A stretch of 64,000 nucleotides of DNA. It comes from Gallionella sp. (GTDB taxonomy: Bacteria > Pseudomonadota > Gammaproteobacteria > Burkholderiales > Gallionellaceae). The notes beneath the pieces are model-generated. The model was not told the DNA's origin. It was given only the letters and a program-made list of their open reading frames with translations, and did no database searches. This document shows positions 1-9,076 of this stretch, in pieces; within the stretch, counting starts at the first letter, position 1; each line of letters opens with the position of its first letter. Location of the stretch: positions 62,001 to 126,000 of the forward strand of contig JAQTWT010000005.1 in assembly GCA_028689145.1 (NCBI GenBank). The letters are read 5' to 3'. Made by a program: the position numbers and the translations under genes.

Positions 1-1122
1 GAGTATCGCCATGCCGTGTTCGATGGTGGCGAAAAATCGCTCCTCTTCCTGCCTGAGGATGTCCATCACGCGCACTTGCGCGGCGGCCAACTCGGGGAAC
101 GCCACGCCCATCTGTTCGACCAGATCGGGCACCATCTTGTGGAAGAACGCTCCGCGCGCGCCGAGCTTGTAGCCGTGACGGATCGCGCGGCGGATGATGC
201 GGCGCAACACGTAGCCGCGCCCCTCGTTGCCGGGGATCACGCCGTCGGCGATCAGGAAGGAGCAGGCTCGGATGTGGTCGGCCAGCACTTTCAACGAAGG
301 CGAATCCAGATCGGCGCATTTGGTTTCGCGCGCCGCCGCCTTGATCAGCGCCTGGAACAGGTCAATCTCGTAGTTGGCATGCACATGCTGCAACACCGCC
401 GAGATGCGTTCCAGCCCCATGCCGGTATCCACCGACGGTTTGGGCAGCGGATGCATCACGCCCGCCTCGTCGCGGTTGAACTGCATGAACACGTTGTTCC
501 AGATTTCGATGAAGCGGTCGCCGTCCTCGCCGGGAGAACCGGGCGGGCCGCCGGGAATATGCTCACCGTGGTCGTAGAAAATTTCGGTGCACGGGCCGCA
601 CGGGCCGGTGTCGCCCATCATCCAGAAGTTGTCGGACGCGTAGCGCGCGCCCTTGTTGTCGCCGATGCGTATCACGCGTTCGGCAGGCACGCCGATCTCC
701 TTGGTCCATATGTCGTATGCCTCGTCATCTTCGGCATACACGGTAACCGTGAGCTTATCCTTAGGCAGTTTGAACACTACCGTCAGCAACTCCCACGCGT
801 AATTGATCGCGTCGCGCTTGAAGTAGTCGCCGAAGCTGAAATTGCCCAGCATTTCGAAAAAGGTGTGATGGCGCGCGGTGTAGCCGACATTCTCCAGGTC
901 GTTGTGCTTGCCACCGGCGCGCACGCATTTCTGCGAAGAAGCGGCGCGGGTATAGGGGCGCTTGTCGAAGCCGAGAAACACATCCTTGAACTGGTTCATC
1001 CCCGCGTTGGTGAACAACAGCGTCGGGTCTTCGTGCGGTACCAGCGAACTGGACGCGACGACGGTATGGCCTTTGGAGGCGAAATAATCCAGAAACTTCT
1101 GGCGGATTTCACTGCTTTTCAT
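1..1122 (-). CDS. alaS: Alanyl-tRNA synthetase, N-terminal part (runs off the window)
   Basis: Cytoplasmic class II synthetase that charges tRNA-Ala. The 374 codons present cover the start and the aminoacylation core; the rest of this roughly 870-residue family lies to the left of the window. Visible family blocks are [14 protein letters not shown] near residue 30, [18 protein letters not shown] near 85 and [17 protein letters not shown] near 170. The ATG at 1122 gives the canonical [14 protein letters not shown] opening. The 151-bp repeat copy begins about 55 bp upstream of the start, so the alaS promoter must lie in or beside it. Identification is secure; only the 3' truncation limits it. 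Confidence 0.97.
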   Translation of the reverse strand, partial: MKSSEIRQKFLDYFASKGHTVVASSSLVPHEDPTLLFTNAGMNQFKDVFLGFDKRPYTRAASSQKCVRAGGKHNDLENVGYTARHHTFFEMLGNFSFGDYFKRDAINYAWELLTVVFKLPKDKLTVTVYAEDDEAYDIWTKEIGVPAERVIRIGDNKGARYASDNFWMMGDTGPCGPCTEIFYDHGEHIPGGPPGSPGEDGDRFIEIWNNVFMQFNRDEAGVMHPLPKPSVDTGMGLERISAVLQHVHANYEIDLFQALIKAAARETKCADLDSPSLKVLADHIRACSFLIADGVIPGNEGRGYVLRRIIRRAIRHGYKLGARGAFFHKMVPDLVEQMGVAFPELAAAQVRVMDILRQEEERFFATIEHGMAIL

Positions 1123-1176
1123 CTAATCACCATCATTGTGCAAATATCCGGGCAACGCGCCCAACAGAGGCGCGTA

Positions 1177-1327
1177 TCATACCATCCAGCCGCAGCATAC
1201 CGCACGTCAGATTCCTTTTTCAGGTGATGCGGCAGCTAGGTGTGAATAACCAATAGACTTGCATTTAACTGCAAAATATACCCTCGTTCGTAATGTTGCA
1301 GAGGATGCAGAAAAGACGGTCAAAGAA
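1177..1327. repeat. Direct repeat copy 1 (151 bp) on the alaS side of the toxin-antitoxin module
   Basis: This stretch matches 2210-2360 in the same orientation with no length difference and scattered substitutions. Shared blocks include the start TCATACCATCCAGCCGCAGC and, near the end, TTGCAGAGGATGCAGAAAAG. The two copies are offset by 1033 bp and enclose the toxin-antitoxin genes. No transposase or terminal inverted repeats are visible inside it. Confidence 0.85.
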
Positions 1328-1388
1328 GCAGCGAGGAACGACCGTTCATCAGGCCTGATCGATCGGATGAACCTGCCCCCTTTGGCTT

Positions 1389-1694
1389 TCACACATGCAC
1401 AGCTTGCGCTACCAGCCGTACACCCAGCGCTGCACAGACACGGCTGATCGTGTCAAAACGCGGATGCGCATTTGGTCTGAGCGCCTTATACAGCGCCTCG
1501 CGGGTCAGGCCGGATTGCTTGGCGATCTCGCTCATGCCTCGTGCACGGGCAATGTCGCCCAAGGCTGCTGCCAGCAAGGATGCGTCGTTATCTTCCAAAA
1601 CAACCGTCAGATATTCAGCAATCGCCTGTTCGCTATCGAGATATTCGGCAGCATCAAAATCAGGCAGATCGGCAATATGGATTTTTTTGGTCAT
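1389..1694 (-). CDS. Antitoxin, HTH-domain addiction-module antidote (HigA/HI1420 type)
   Basis: A 101-residue predicted DNA-binding antitoxin that would neutralise the toxin encoded just upstream and repress their shared promoter. The N-terminus (MTKKIHIADLPDFDAAEYL) followed by a helix-turn-helix near residues 53-75 (GMSEIAKQSGLTREALYKAL) is typical of the antidote family found downstream of RelE-like toxins. It starts 3 bp after the toxin stop codon, so the pair should be translationally linked. The toxin-first order is the HigBA arrangement. The whole module sits between 151-bp direct repeats, suggesting acquisition as a unit. Confidence 0.88.
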   Translation of the reverse strand: MTKKIHIADLPDFDAAEYLDSEQAIAEYLTVVLEDNDASLLAAALGDIARARGMSEIAKQSGLTREALYKALRPNAHPRFDTISRVCAALGVRLVAQAVHV

Positions 1695-1697
1695 GGT

Positions 1698-1994
1698 TTA
1701 CTCCTCAATTTTTGCCGCAAGTTTTGCGACCTTGGCAATATCGGCAGCCTGTGTGGATTTATCACCGCCGCCCAGCATCACAATCAGCACCGATCCGCGT
1801 TGGAGATAGTACATGCGCCAGCCCGGCCCGAAGTGTTCGCGCATCTCGAACACACCGCCGCCAACGGGTGAGACATCACCCAGATTGCCCAGCGTGGCCT
1901 TGCGCAAACGCTTCACTAAACGACGTTGCGTAAGGCCATCACGAATACCGATGAGCCAGTCATTGAATTCGTCGGTGCGTTTGATTGAGAACAT
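1698..1994 (-). CDS. RelE/ParE-superfamily toxin (HigB/HI1419 type)
   Basis: A 98-residue basic protein of the phage-derived Gp49-like/HigB toxin group, whose members usually act as ribosome-dependent mRNA nucleases. Recognisable features are the opening MFSIKRTDEFNDWL, the basic helix QRRLVKRLRKATLGN, the strand block GWRMYYLQRG and the LLGGGDKSTQ-like core (here VMLGGGDKSTQAADI). It is the first gene of the module and is followed 3 bp later by its antitoxin. A promoter-like TTGACT-N17-TACAGT lies immediately upstream, so close that the transcript could be leaderless. RNase activity is inferred from the family, not visible directly. Confidence 0.88.
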   Translation of the reverse strand: MFSIKRTDEFNDWLIGIRDGLTQRRLVKRLRKATLGNLGDVSPVGGGVFEMREHFGPGWRMYYLQRGSVLIVMLGGGDKSTQAADIAKVAKLAAKIEE

Positions 1995-2001
1995 ACGCAG
2001 A

Positions 2002-2030
2002 CTGTAGTCGAACGATTACACAAAGTCAAT
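2002..2030 (-). promoter_or_regulatory. Candidate sigma-70 promoter of the toxin-antitoxin operon
   Basis: On the minus strand, TTGACT (2025-2030) is separated by exactly 17 bp from TACAGT (2002-2007). Initiation 6-8 nt downstream would fall at or next to the toxin ATG at 1994, giving little or no 5' leader. I see no Shine-Dalgarno sequence upstream of that ATG, which is consistent. Confidence 0.4.
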
Positions 2031-2209
2031 GTCAACTTGACACGCTGGCTAGCAAAAAATGCCGGTCAATCAAGGGAAAACCGTGGCTATCCCTGATGGT
2101 TTTTGAGTTTGTGCAGTTTGATAGAACTCGTTAATTTAGGATATTTCGGCATATTGAGCATCTGTGCGGCGCGGATTAGGGTGTGTACCAGCTTGAGACC
2201 CCAATCGTT

Positions 2210-2360
2210 TCATACCATCCAGCCGCAGCATACCGCATGTCAGATTCCGTTTTCAGGTGATGCAGCAGCCGGGAGTTAATAATTAATAGATTTGCGTTTA
2301 ACTGCAAAACACACCCTCGTTCGTAATGTTGCAGAGGATGCAGAAAAGACGGTCAAAGAG
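2210..2360. repeat. Direct repeat copy 2 (151 bp) on the helicase side of the toxin-antitoxin module
   Basis: Same orientation and same length as 1177-1327, differing only by substitutions. It ends 100 bp before the stop codon of the SNF2-type helicase gene. Direct repeats at both borders could be duplicated target sequence or recombination borders. Confidence 0.85.
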
Positions 2361-2459
2361 GTAGTTATGAACGACTGCTTCTCGAGGAGCAGACCATCAA
2401 CCCAATCTCTGAACTTCCGTTGACTCACACTCAAGCAACAAACTGCAACTACAATGGGC

Positions 2460-5400
2460 TTATGCGTCCTTGTCGTCCGGCAATGGAGCCAGCAACGCGG
2501 CGATATCGGCTTCGCCGAATTTAACCAAACCGTTGACATCTTCGGACAAAATACCGGCGGCAAGTTCGGCTTTTTTCTCCTGCAGTGCCAATATTTTTTC
2601 CTCGATGCTGCCCGCCACGACCAGCTTGTAAACGAACACGTTCTTGGTCTGCCCGAGACGGTGGGCGCGATCCGTGGCCTGATTCTCCACGGCGGGATTC
2701 CACCACGGGTCGTAATGGATCACCGTGTCTGCGGAAGTCAGGTTCAGCCCCACCCCGCCCGCCTTGAGGCTGATGAGGAAGATCGGTACTTCGCCATCCT
2801 GAAAACGGCGCACCACTGCTTCGCGGTTTTGCGTATCGCCGGTGAGTTTCACATAGTCCAGTTTTTCGCTCGCCAGTTCGGACTCGATCAGTTCCAGCAT
2901 CGAAGTGAATTGCGAAAACACCAGGATGCGCCGCCCTTCGCTGACCAGTTCCGGCAGCATTTCCATCAGCATGTCGAGCTTGGCGCGTTCCTTGATTTTT
3001 TGCGCAACGGTCAATTTCAACAGGCGCGGATCGCAGCATACCTGGCGCAATTTGAGCAGCGCATCAAGGATGATGATGTGGCTGCGCGCAAAACCTTTGG
3101 CGGCGATTTCTTCCCGCACACGCTGATCCATGGCGGTACGCACCGTTTCATACAGGTCGCGCTGCCCGCCCTCCAGTTCGACGGTACGGATAATGAAGGT
3201 CTTCGGCGGCAACTCCTGCGCGACATCTTCCTTGCGCCTGCGCAGGATGAACGGCTTTACGCGCTTGGCCAGCAGATCGCGGCGCAATTTATTGCCCTGT
3301 TTTTCAATCGGGGTGCGCCAGGTTCTGGTGAATTGTTTGGCATCGCCCAGCAGCCCCGGCAGCAGAAAATCAAACTGCGCCCACAACTCGCCCAGATGGT
3401 TCTCCAGCGGTGTACCGGTGAGACACAGGCGATGCCGGGCATTCAGCTTGCGCACCACTTGCGCGGCCTGGCTGGAAACATTCTTTACCGTCTGCGCTTC
3501 GTCGAGGATCAGCAGGTGATAATCATGCTCCGCCAAGGCTTCTTCATCCCGCCACAGCAGCGGGTAAGTGGTAATGATGACATCGTGCTCAGGGATGTTC
3601 GGAAAATGCTCCGCCCGTTCCTTGCCGTGCAGGGAAAGCAGTTTGAGTTGCGGGGCAAACCGTTCCGCTTCGCGTTTCCAGTTGAAGATCAGCGAGGTGG
3701 GCAACACCACCAGTGACGGCTTGTCCATGCGCCCGCTCTGTTTTTCCAGCAGCAGATGCGCCAACGCCTGCGCGGTCTTACCCAGCCCCATATCATCGGC
3801 CAATATCCCGGCCAGATCCTGTTCGCGCAGATATTGCAGCCAGGACAGGCCTTCGAGCTGATACGGACGCAGTTGCAGCGCAAAACCGTCGGGAGGGTTC
3901 ACCGCTTTGATGCCGTCGGTGTTTTTGAGTTTGTTGGCCAGTTCCATGACGGCATCCATGCCCTTGAACTGCCAGCGCTCCATCCCGGTCAATTCGCCGA
4001 TACGCGCCACATCGTAACGGGACAGGCGGATTTCGCTGTTCGCCCTGCCGTCGAACAATTCGATCAGGGTGCGCGCCAGCGGTTTGATACGCCCGGCGGG
4101 AACATGCACCCTGCCGCCTTCATCGAGCAGCAGCTCGATCTGTTCGGCATCGTCCATTTTCTCCAGCCGAAGCGCGTCCAGCCAGCGTTGGTCGATTTTG
4201 AACAAGGCATGCAGCATCGGTGCCAGCGGCAAGCGCCGGCCGTTGACCACAATGCCCATGTTCAGACTGAACCAACCGTCTTCTTCTTCGCCAAATTCCG
4301 CTTCCCACGCTTCCACTTCGAGAATATTGTGGCGAAAACCCTGCGGAATAACGATCTCCCATCCGGCCTCGCGCATCTGCGGAACCGCTTGCTGCATGAA
4401 AGATTGCCAGGCTTTTTCTTCTTCCAGCACAAAAATCGGCCGGTCGCTGATGTTATCGGGCGTACCGAAACTGGATAGTTCTTCCAACCCGTATTTGCCA
4501 AGCGACTTCAGTGTCTGTTTCTCCGACTTGGGGTCGCGTTTCACCCGCACAGTTTCGCCGTTTTGCAGCGTGGCAAACTCGCCCGGATGATCGGGAGCTA
4601 CCACCGCATCGCCATAACGGAATTTGACACGCGCGAAATCCAGTTTCTGCATACCGTAACGGTAGCCGCGAAAACCGCTCATCCATGCGGATTTTGCAGT
4701 ATCCAGCAGCAGCACCGGCTTAAGCTTGTTCGCGATAACACGCAGCCGGTCGGTGCTGGGCGGCGGCAGATCGGGGATCATTTCGCGCAATACCTCGGAC
4801 ACCACCGGCACATCGACTTCGGCGAGCGGTGGCATATTAAGCAATTGCACGATCTGCACCGGGGTCTGGGCGAGTTTCAACAAGCCAATTTCGCCCGTCC
4901 CCGCATCGGCGTACCAGATTGCCTCATTGAACGGCAACACCTCTATCGCCGTGCTGCTGACCACTCTGGGCACCATCCGCCCGGCATCGTCCGCACCCCA
5001 TACCAGATGCGCCTTGCGTGCCTTGCCCTGCTTCATGTGCAGCGGCTCGGTTTTAAAATAGTTACTGCCCGCCAGCGCTTCCATGAAGAACAACCTTCCG
5101 CTTGCCAATAAACGCGTCAAGATTTCGTTGCCCTGCGCGCCCCGGACCGGAAAAACGTCGTGTTTATCGCGCTGCTTCCACAACAGGCGCAGGATGGTCA
5201 GGTCTTCTTCGCTGACAAATTGTGGCGGATGCACCAGCGCGCGCTCCACATTGCTCCATTCTTCCAGCTTACCCGGGAACCGCCCCACTTCATCCGGCTT
5301 GCCTTTGTAGATGCTAAAAATATGGCTCCCCGTTTGGGCTGATTTGGTCAGCACATAACACAGCTTCTCCGGCTTCTGGGCGGGTTTTGCGGTTTTCTTC

Positions 5401-5756
5401 GGCGGTTTTTTTACCGCGCTCCGGAACGACTCGACCCACTCCAGCACCGCATGATTGATGACGGGCGCACGCGGCAAGGACAAGGCAGACAGCAGCACGG
5501 CTGCGGTATGCTTGCACTTCCAGCCTACCGGGCAGCTGCACGCGGGGTCGATGCGCAAATCACCCGCCTGGTCGGCATCAAAAGATATCTCGACGAAATA
5601 AGGGCGCGGCGAAGTGCCTTTTACCTGTGCGGTAATTTTGTCCGGCTGGATTGACAGATGGCTGATCGAATTCAGGTAAGCCTTGGCTTTCTGAATCTCG
5701 CGCGGGTCGTACCAGTGGATGACATCCTTGACGCTGTAAGACTGCGATAGTGACAT
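2460..5756 (-). CDS. SNF2-family DEAD/DEAH helicase with N-terminal SWIM zinc finger
   Basis: A 1098-residue ATP-dependent DNA translocase of the bacterial SNF2/RapA-like superfamily 2 group. An N-terminal SWIM zinc finger is formed by C73, C75, C81 and H83 (ACSCPVGWKCKHTAA). The helicase half has Walker A DDMGLGKTAQAL near residue 655, the DEAQ box LLILDEAQTVKN near 750, CLTGTPLENHLGELW, and the C-terminal motifs LVFSQFTSML and ATDRAHRLGQTKNVFVYK. Such proteins may remodel DNA-protein complexes, but their exact cell role is unclear. The gene stands alone, facing the same way as der upstream. The start ATG at 5756 has no strong ribosome-binding site. Confidence 0.93.
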   Translation of the reverse strand: MSLSQSYSVKDVIHWYDPREIQKAKAYLNSISHLSIQPDKITAQVKGTSPRPYFVEISFDADQAGDLRIDPACSCPVGWKCKHTAAVLLSALSLPRAPVINHAVLEWVESFRSAVKKPPKKTAKPAQKPEKLCYVLTKSAQTGSHIFSIYKGKPDEVGRFPGKLEEWSNVERALVHPPQFVSEEDLTILRLLWKQRDKHDVFPVRGAQGNEILTRLLASGRLFFMEALAGSNYFKTEPLHMKQGKARKAHLVWGADDAGRMVPRVVSSTAIEVLPFNEAIWYADAGTGEIGLLKLAQTPVQIVQLLNMPPLAEVDVPVVSEVLREMIPDLPPPSTDRLRVIANKLKPVLLLDTAKSAWMSGFRGYRYGMQKLDFARVKFRYGDAVVAPDHPGEFATLQNGETVRVKRDPKSEKQTLKSLGKYGLEELSSFGTPDNISDRPIFVLEEEKAWQSFMQQAVPQMREAGWEIVIPQGFRHNILEVEAWEAEFGEEEDGWFSLNMGIVVNGRRLPLAPMLHALFKIDQRWLDALRLEKMDDAEQIELLLDEGGRVHVPAGRIKPLARTLIELFDGRANSEIRLSRYDVARIGELTGMERWQFKGMDAVMELANKLKNTDGIKAVNPPDGFALQLRPYQLEGLSWLQYLREQDLAGILADDMGLGKTAQALAHLLLEKQSGRMDKPSLVVLPTSLIFNWKREAERFAPQLKLLSLHGKERAEHFPNIPEHDVIITTYPLLWRDEEALAEHDYHLLILDEAQTVKNVSSQAAQVVRKLNARHRLCLTGTPLENHLGELWAQFDFLLPGLLGDAKQFTRTWRTPIEKQGNKLRRDLLAKRVKPFILRRRKEDVAQELPPKTFIIRTVELEGGQRDLYETVRTAMDQRVREEIAAKGFARSHIIILDALLKLRQVCCDPRLLKLTVAQKIKERAKLDMLMEMLPELVSEGRRILVFSQFTSMLELIESELASEKLDYVKLTGDTQNREAVVRRFQDGEVPIFLISLKAGGVGLNLTSADTVIHYDPWWNPAVENQATDRAHRLGQTKNVFVYKLVVAGSIEEKILALQEKKAELAAGILSEDVNGLVKFGEADIAALLAPLPDDKDA

Positions 5757-5780
5757 AACTAGAACCGTGGTGTAACGCGG

Positions 5781-7181
5781 CTATCCATACAGCTTGCGGC
5801 CGCGAATCCGCGCACGGTGCGCTCTGCGCTGCTCGGCCTCGGTGAGCGGGCGCGGCTTTTTGCCTTCAAACGGATTTTTGCTGGAATTGTACTGAATCCG
5901 CATCGGGGTGCCCTGCAGCTTGAATATCTCGCAGAAGGTACGTTCCAGATAACGCGAATAGCTGTCCGGCACTTCATCCAGACCGCTGCCGTGAACCACG
6001 ATCAGCGGCGGATTGCTGCCGCCCTGATGGGCGTAACGCATCTTGGGCGTGAAGCGCCCGCTCTTGGGTGGCATCTGTTTTTCCAGCGCGGCGATCAGCG
6101 CACGGGTAAGTTTCGGCGTGGACAGTTTCGACATCGCGGCGGCATAGGCTTCATTCACCGATTTCAGCACGTTCGCGATACCGTTGCCGTTCAGCGCGGA
6201 GATGTAATGACGCTTGGCGAAGCTGAGGAAATGCAGCTTGCGCTCGATATCATTCTTCACCATATCGCGCTGGTGGTCATCCAGTCCATCCCACTTGTTC
6301 ACCGCCAATACCAGCGCGCGTCCGGCCTGCAGCACGTAGTCCGCGACATGAGCATCCTGTTCGGTAATCTGGTCGCGTGCGTCCACTACCAGCACCACCA
6401 CGTTGGCATCCTCGATCGCCTGCATGGTCTTGATCACGGAAAATTTTTCCACCGCTTCTTCCACCTTGCCGCGACGGCGCACGCCGGCGGTATCGATGAT
6501 GGTGTACTGCTTGCCATCGCGTTCGAAGTCGATATAGATGCTGTCGCGCGTGGTGCCAGGCTGGTCAAACGCGATCACGCGCTGTTCGCCGAGGATGGCA
6601 TTTACCAGAGTTGATTTTCCGACGTTCGGCCTGCCGACAATGGCAATCTTCGGCGGATGTTCGTGGTCGGTTTCTTCGGCGACTTCAGGCGGAAAATTCT
6701 CCAGCGCGAGCTCGACCACTTCGGTCACGTTGTCGCCGTGCGCCGAGGAGATCGGCAGCGGTTCGCCCAGCCCAAGCTCGAAGAAATCCGCGGTCACCTT
6801 GGCACGCTGCATCCCTTCCGCCTTGTTGACCAATAGCAGAACCGGTTTGCCGGTTTTGCGCAATTGTCCGGCGATGATCGCATCCTGCGGCGTGCAACCC
6901 GCACGGCCATCGACGATGAACAGCACCACGTCGGCCTCGTCCACCGCCTGACGGCTTTGCTTGGCCATCTCAAACATGATGCCGTCCTTGGCAACCGGCT
7001 CCAGACCGCCGGTATCTACCACCAGATAGGGCCGCTCCCCTACCCGGCCCTTGCCATAATGGCGGTCGCGGGTAAGGCCGGGCTGGTCGGCAACCAGCGC
7101 ATCGCGGCTGCGCGTGAGCCGGTTGAACAGAGTGGATTTGCCCACATTCGGACGACCGACTAAAACAAGAGTGGGTAACAT
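5781..7181 (-). CDS. der: Ribosome biogenesis GTPase Der (EngA)
   Basis: Tandem-domain GTPase required for 50S subunit maturation; 466 residues is close to the family norm. Both P-loops read GRPNVGKST (residues about 8-16 and 184-192). Each G domain has its DxxG (DTGGLEP and [10 protein letters not shown]) and NKxD-type motif (VNKAEG and VNKWDG). The C-terminal KH-like domain follows, ending in a basic tail. It lies downstream of bamB and yfgM, the arrangement common in beta- and gammaproteobacteria, with an 87-bp gap to bamB. Confidence 0.98.
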   Translation of the reverse strand: MLPTLVLVGRPNVGKSTLFNRLTRSRDALVADQPGLTRDRHYGKGRVGERPYLVVDTGGLEPVAKDGIMFEMAKQSRQAVDEADVVLFIVDGRAGCTPQDAIIAGQLRKTGKPVLLLVNKAEGMQRAKVTADFFELGLGEPLPISSAHGDNVTEVVELALENFPPEVAEETDHEHPPKIAIVGRPNVGKSTLVNAILGEQRVIAFDQPGTTRDSIYIDFERDGKQYTIIDTAGVRRRGKVEEAVEKFSVIKTMQAIEDANVVVLVVDARDQITEQDAHVADYVLQAGRALVLAVNKWDGLDDHQRDMVKNDIERKLHFLSFAKRHYISALNGNGIANVLKSVNEAYAAAMSKLSTPKLTRALIAALEKQMPPKSGRFTPKMRYAHQGGSNPPLIVVHGSGLDEVPDSYSRYLERTFCEIFKLQGTPMRIQYNSSKNPFEGKKPRPLTEAEQRRAHRARIRGRKLYG

Positions 7182-7268
7182 TTGTACAACCTTAAAAAGT
7201 AGCGACTGCGCATGGGGGACAAGGACTAAGATTCTTTGCTTTTCTCTGGTCCGTTGTCTCCAGCCGCG

Positions 7269-8432
7269 TTAATGTATGGACAACGAATACAGCTCACCGC
7301 CGCGTGTCTGCACCAGCAAACCATCATCCATCCCAACCGGTGCGGCCTGAATCCCGCTGCCGTCCAGTTTGATGCGTGCCGCAAAACCGCCGTCTTCGCG
7401 GCTCAAACCGTGCAGATAGCCTTCGTAATCGCCAACCGCAACATAATTTCCCAATGCGTAAGGTGCCGTGGCATCGCGCATAAATAATTGCTCATTTTTC
7501 CATACTGTCGCGCCGCTGGCCTTGTCCAAGGCCATAACCGATCCATTGGTGTCGCTGAGGTAAAGATATTTGCGCAGCAATACCATACCTTTGTCGCTGG
7601 AAATATCGCGATTCCATAACGGGCTGCCTTGCGCGACATCGTAACAGGCAACGCGCCCCTGAAACGCGATGGCACAGATTTGCTCGTCATCCGCGACAGG
7701 ATTGCTGGTAATGTCGCTGATACGCTCCAGTTCGGTATTACCGCGCGGCTGCGACACCGAAGTTTCCCATAACACAGAACCATCCCTGATATTCAGCACA
7801 ACCAGCTTCCCGCCGGCAAATCCAACAAATGCAAGATTGCGCTGCAAAGTCACCCCGGCATGACTGCGCACCACCAGTGCCGGTGTGCTGCGCTCGTACA
7901 ACCAGATGCGTTTGCCGTCTGCCGCGTTTAAACCGGCAATGCGCCCGTCTCCGCTGCGCACAATCACCACGCCCTCAGCGGCTTGCGGCGCGCTCAATAC
8001 TTCGCTGGAAACTCTGCTTCTCCAGCGCAGCTTTCCGTCCTCGTTATAAGCCAGCACCTCGCCCTTGTCACTACCGATCAGCGCCAAACCTTCGCCGCTC
8101 CCCACCCCGCCGCTGACCGAGATACCGCTTTCAATGCGCCATACCTGTTTGCCGGTGGCTCGATCCAGGCGCGTCAGGGCACCATCGCCCGATACGCCAT
8201 AGACGGCATCTTTAGTCAGCGCAGGTTGCAGGAAATTGGCCCCGGAATCACCGAGATCAGCATGCCAGCGCACCTCGAATCTGGCAGATTCGCCAAACTC
8301 AACCAGTTTGGCCGGTTCCATGCCGTCTTTTTTAAACCATCCCTGCACCGTCGAACAGCCGCCCAGCGCTAGCAAGACTAACAGCAACGCATACCCTGAA
8401 CCGCGATGAAGGGGCTTATTAGCCTGCTTCAT
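7269..8432 (-). CDS. bamB: Outer membrane assembly lipoprotein BamB
   Basis: Periplasmic beta-propeller lipoprotein of the Bam complex, which inserts beta-barrel proteins in the outer membrane. The N-terminus has a signal peptide ending in the lipobox LALGGC, with the acylated cysteine near residue 28. The rest (387 residues in total) is a run of PQQ/WD-like propeller blades, for example RLDRATGKQVWRIE, GLNAADGKRIWLYE and MALDKASGATVWKNE. Its start overlaps the yfgM stop by 4 bp (ATGA), so the two are translationally coupled. Confidence 0.96.
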   Translation of the reverse strand: MKQANKPLHRGSGYALLLVLLALGGCSTVQGWFKKDGMEPAKLVEFGESARFEVRWHADLGDSGANFLQPALTKDAVYGVSGDGALTRLDRATGKQVWRIESGISVSGGVGSGEGLALIGSDKGEVLAYNEDGKLRWRSRVSSEVLSAPQAAEGVVIVRSGDGRIAGLNAADGKRIWLYERSTPALVVRSHAGVTLQRNLAFVGFAGGKLVVLNIRDGSVLWETSVSQPRGNTELERISDITSNPVADDEQICAIAFQGRVACYDVAQGSPLWNRDISSDKGMVLLRKYLYLSDTNGSVMALDKASGATVWKNEQLFMRDATAPYALGNYVAVGDYEGYLHGLSREDGGFAARIKLDGSGIQAAPVGMDDGLLVQTRGGELYSLSIH

Positions 8433-9067
8433 TTTGTTTCTCCGATTGCATCCATTTTCATCTGGATCAAGTTGCGGTACATATTTTTGGCATCAGTCTT
8501 GTCGTACGCCAACCGGTAAGCGGCTTTAGCCTCAACCGGCTTACCTTGCGCGCCCAACACATCCCCCTTCAGATCGGCATACAATCCGTCGAAAGAAGCC
8601 GAATGCCCCGCCTCCAGCAACTTCAGTGCATCCGCATGATTGTTCTCGTCCAGCAGCACAGCAGCCAGACGCAACCGCGCCACATCCTTCAGCCCCGCCT
8701 CGCCGGCGTGATCGATAACCCATTGCAATTGCGTTTTGGCCCGTGCGGCATCTTTGCCTTGTTCATTAACCTGAGCGGCCAATAACGCGGCACGCGAGGC
8801 ATATGAGGTGGAAGCGTATTTATCCATCACGGCGGCGGCAGCATCGTTGACACGCTGGGCATCGTTGCTTGCCAATTGGTTGACAAGTTCCGTATACAAG
8901 GTCACTGCCTCGCCGGATTGTTTGTGCTGGTAATACTGCCAAGCGCGCCAGCCGCCGAATACGAAAGTCGCAGCCAACAACATAGCCAGCAATTTTGTGC
9001 CGTTGTCTTTCCACCACGCCTTGAGCGCGTCAATTTGTTCCTGTTCCTGTAAGTCCAATGCTGCCAT
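8429..9067 (-). CDS. yfgM: YfgM-family periplasmic TPR protein (SecYEG ancillary subunit)
   Basis: A 212-residue single-pass membrane protein. It has a short cytoplasmic N-terminus (MAALDLQEQEQIDALKAWWK), one transmembrane helix at about residues 23-42 (GTKLLAMLLAATFVFGGW), and a periplasmic TPR-like domain. In E. coli YfgM sits at the Sec translocon and contacts periplasmic chaperones. The gene lies between hisS (9 bp gap) and bamB (4-bp overlap), its usual position. Confidence 0.93.
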   Translation of the reverse strand: MAALDLQEQEQIDALKAWWKDNGTKLLAMLLAATFVFGGWRAWQYYQHKQSGEAVTLYTELVNQLASNDAQRVNDAAAAVMDKYASTSYASRAALLAAQVNEQGKDAARAKTQLQWVIDHAGEAGLKDVARLRLAAVLLDENNHADALKLLEAGHSASFDGLYADLKGDVLGAQGKPVEAKAAYRLAYDKTDAKNMYRNLIQMKMDAIGETK

Positions 9068-9076
9068 GTCGTACTC

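Larger units (their letters stand above)
1995..2459. other. Gene-free stretch between the toxin gene and the helicase gene
   Basis: About 465 bp. It holds the candidate toxin promoter, then some 170 bp in which I see no feature, then direct-repeat copy 2 (2210-2360) and about 100 bp leading to the 3' end of the helicase gene. The possible short ORFs here look like products of the repeat rather than genes. Confidence 0.6.

Noticed and set aside
16-1227. 403-codon ORF on the plus strand opposite alaS
   Set aside because: It is an antisense reading of a clear alaS; the composition-driven open frame has no ribosome-binding site or family motif.
2454-4478. Long plus-strand ORFs opposite the SNF2 helicase
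   Set aside because: They are antisense frames of a gene with all helicase motifs in order.
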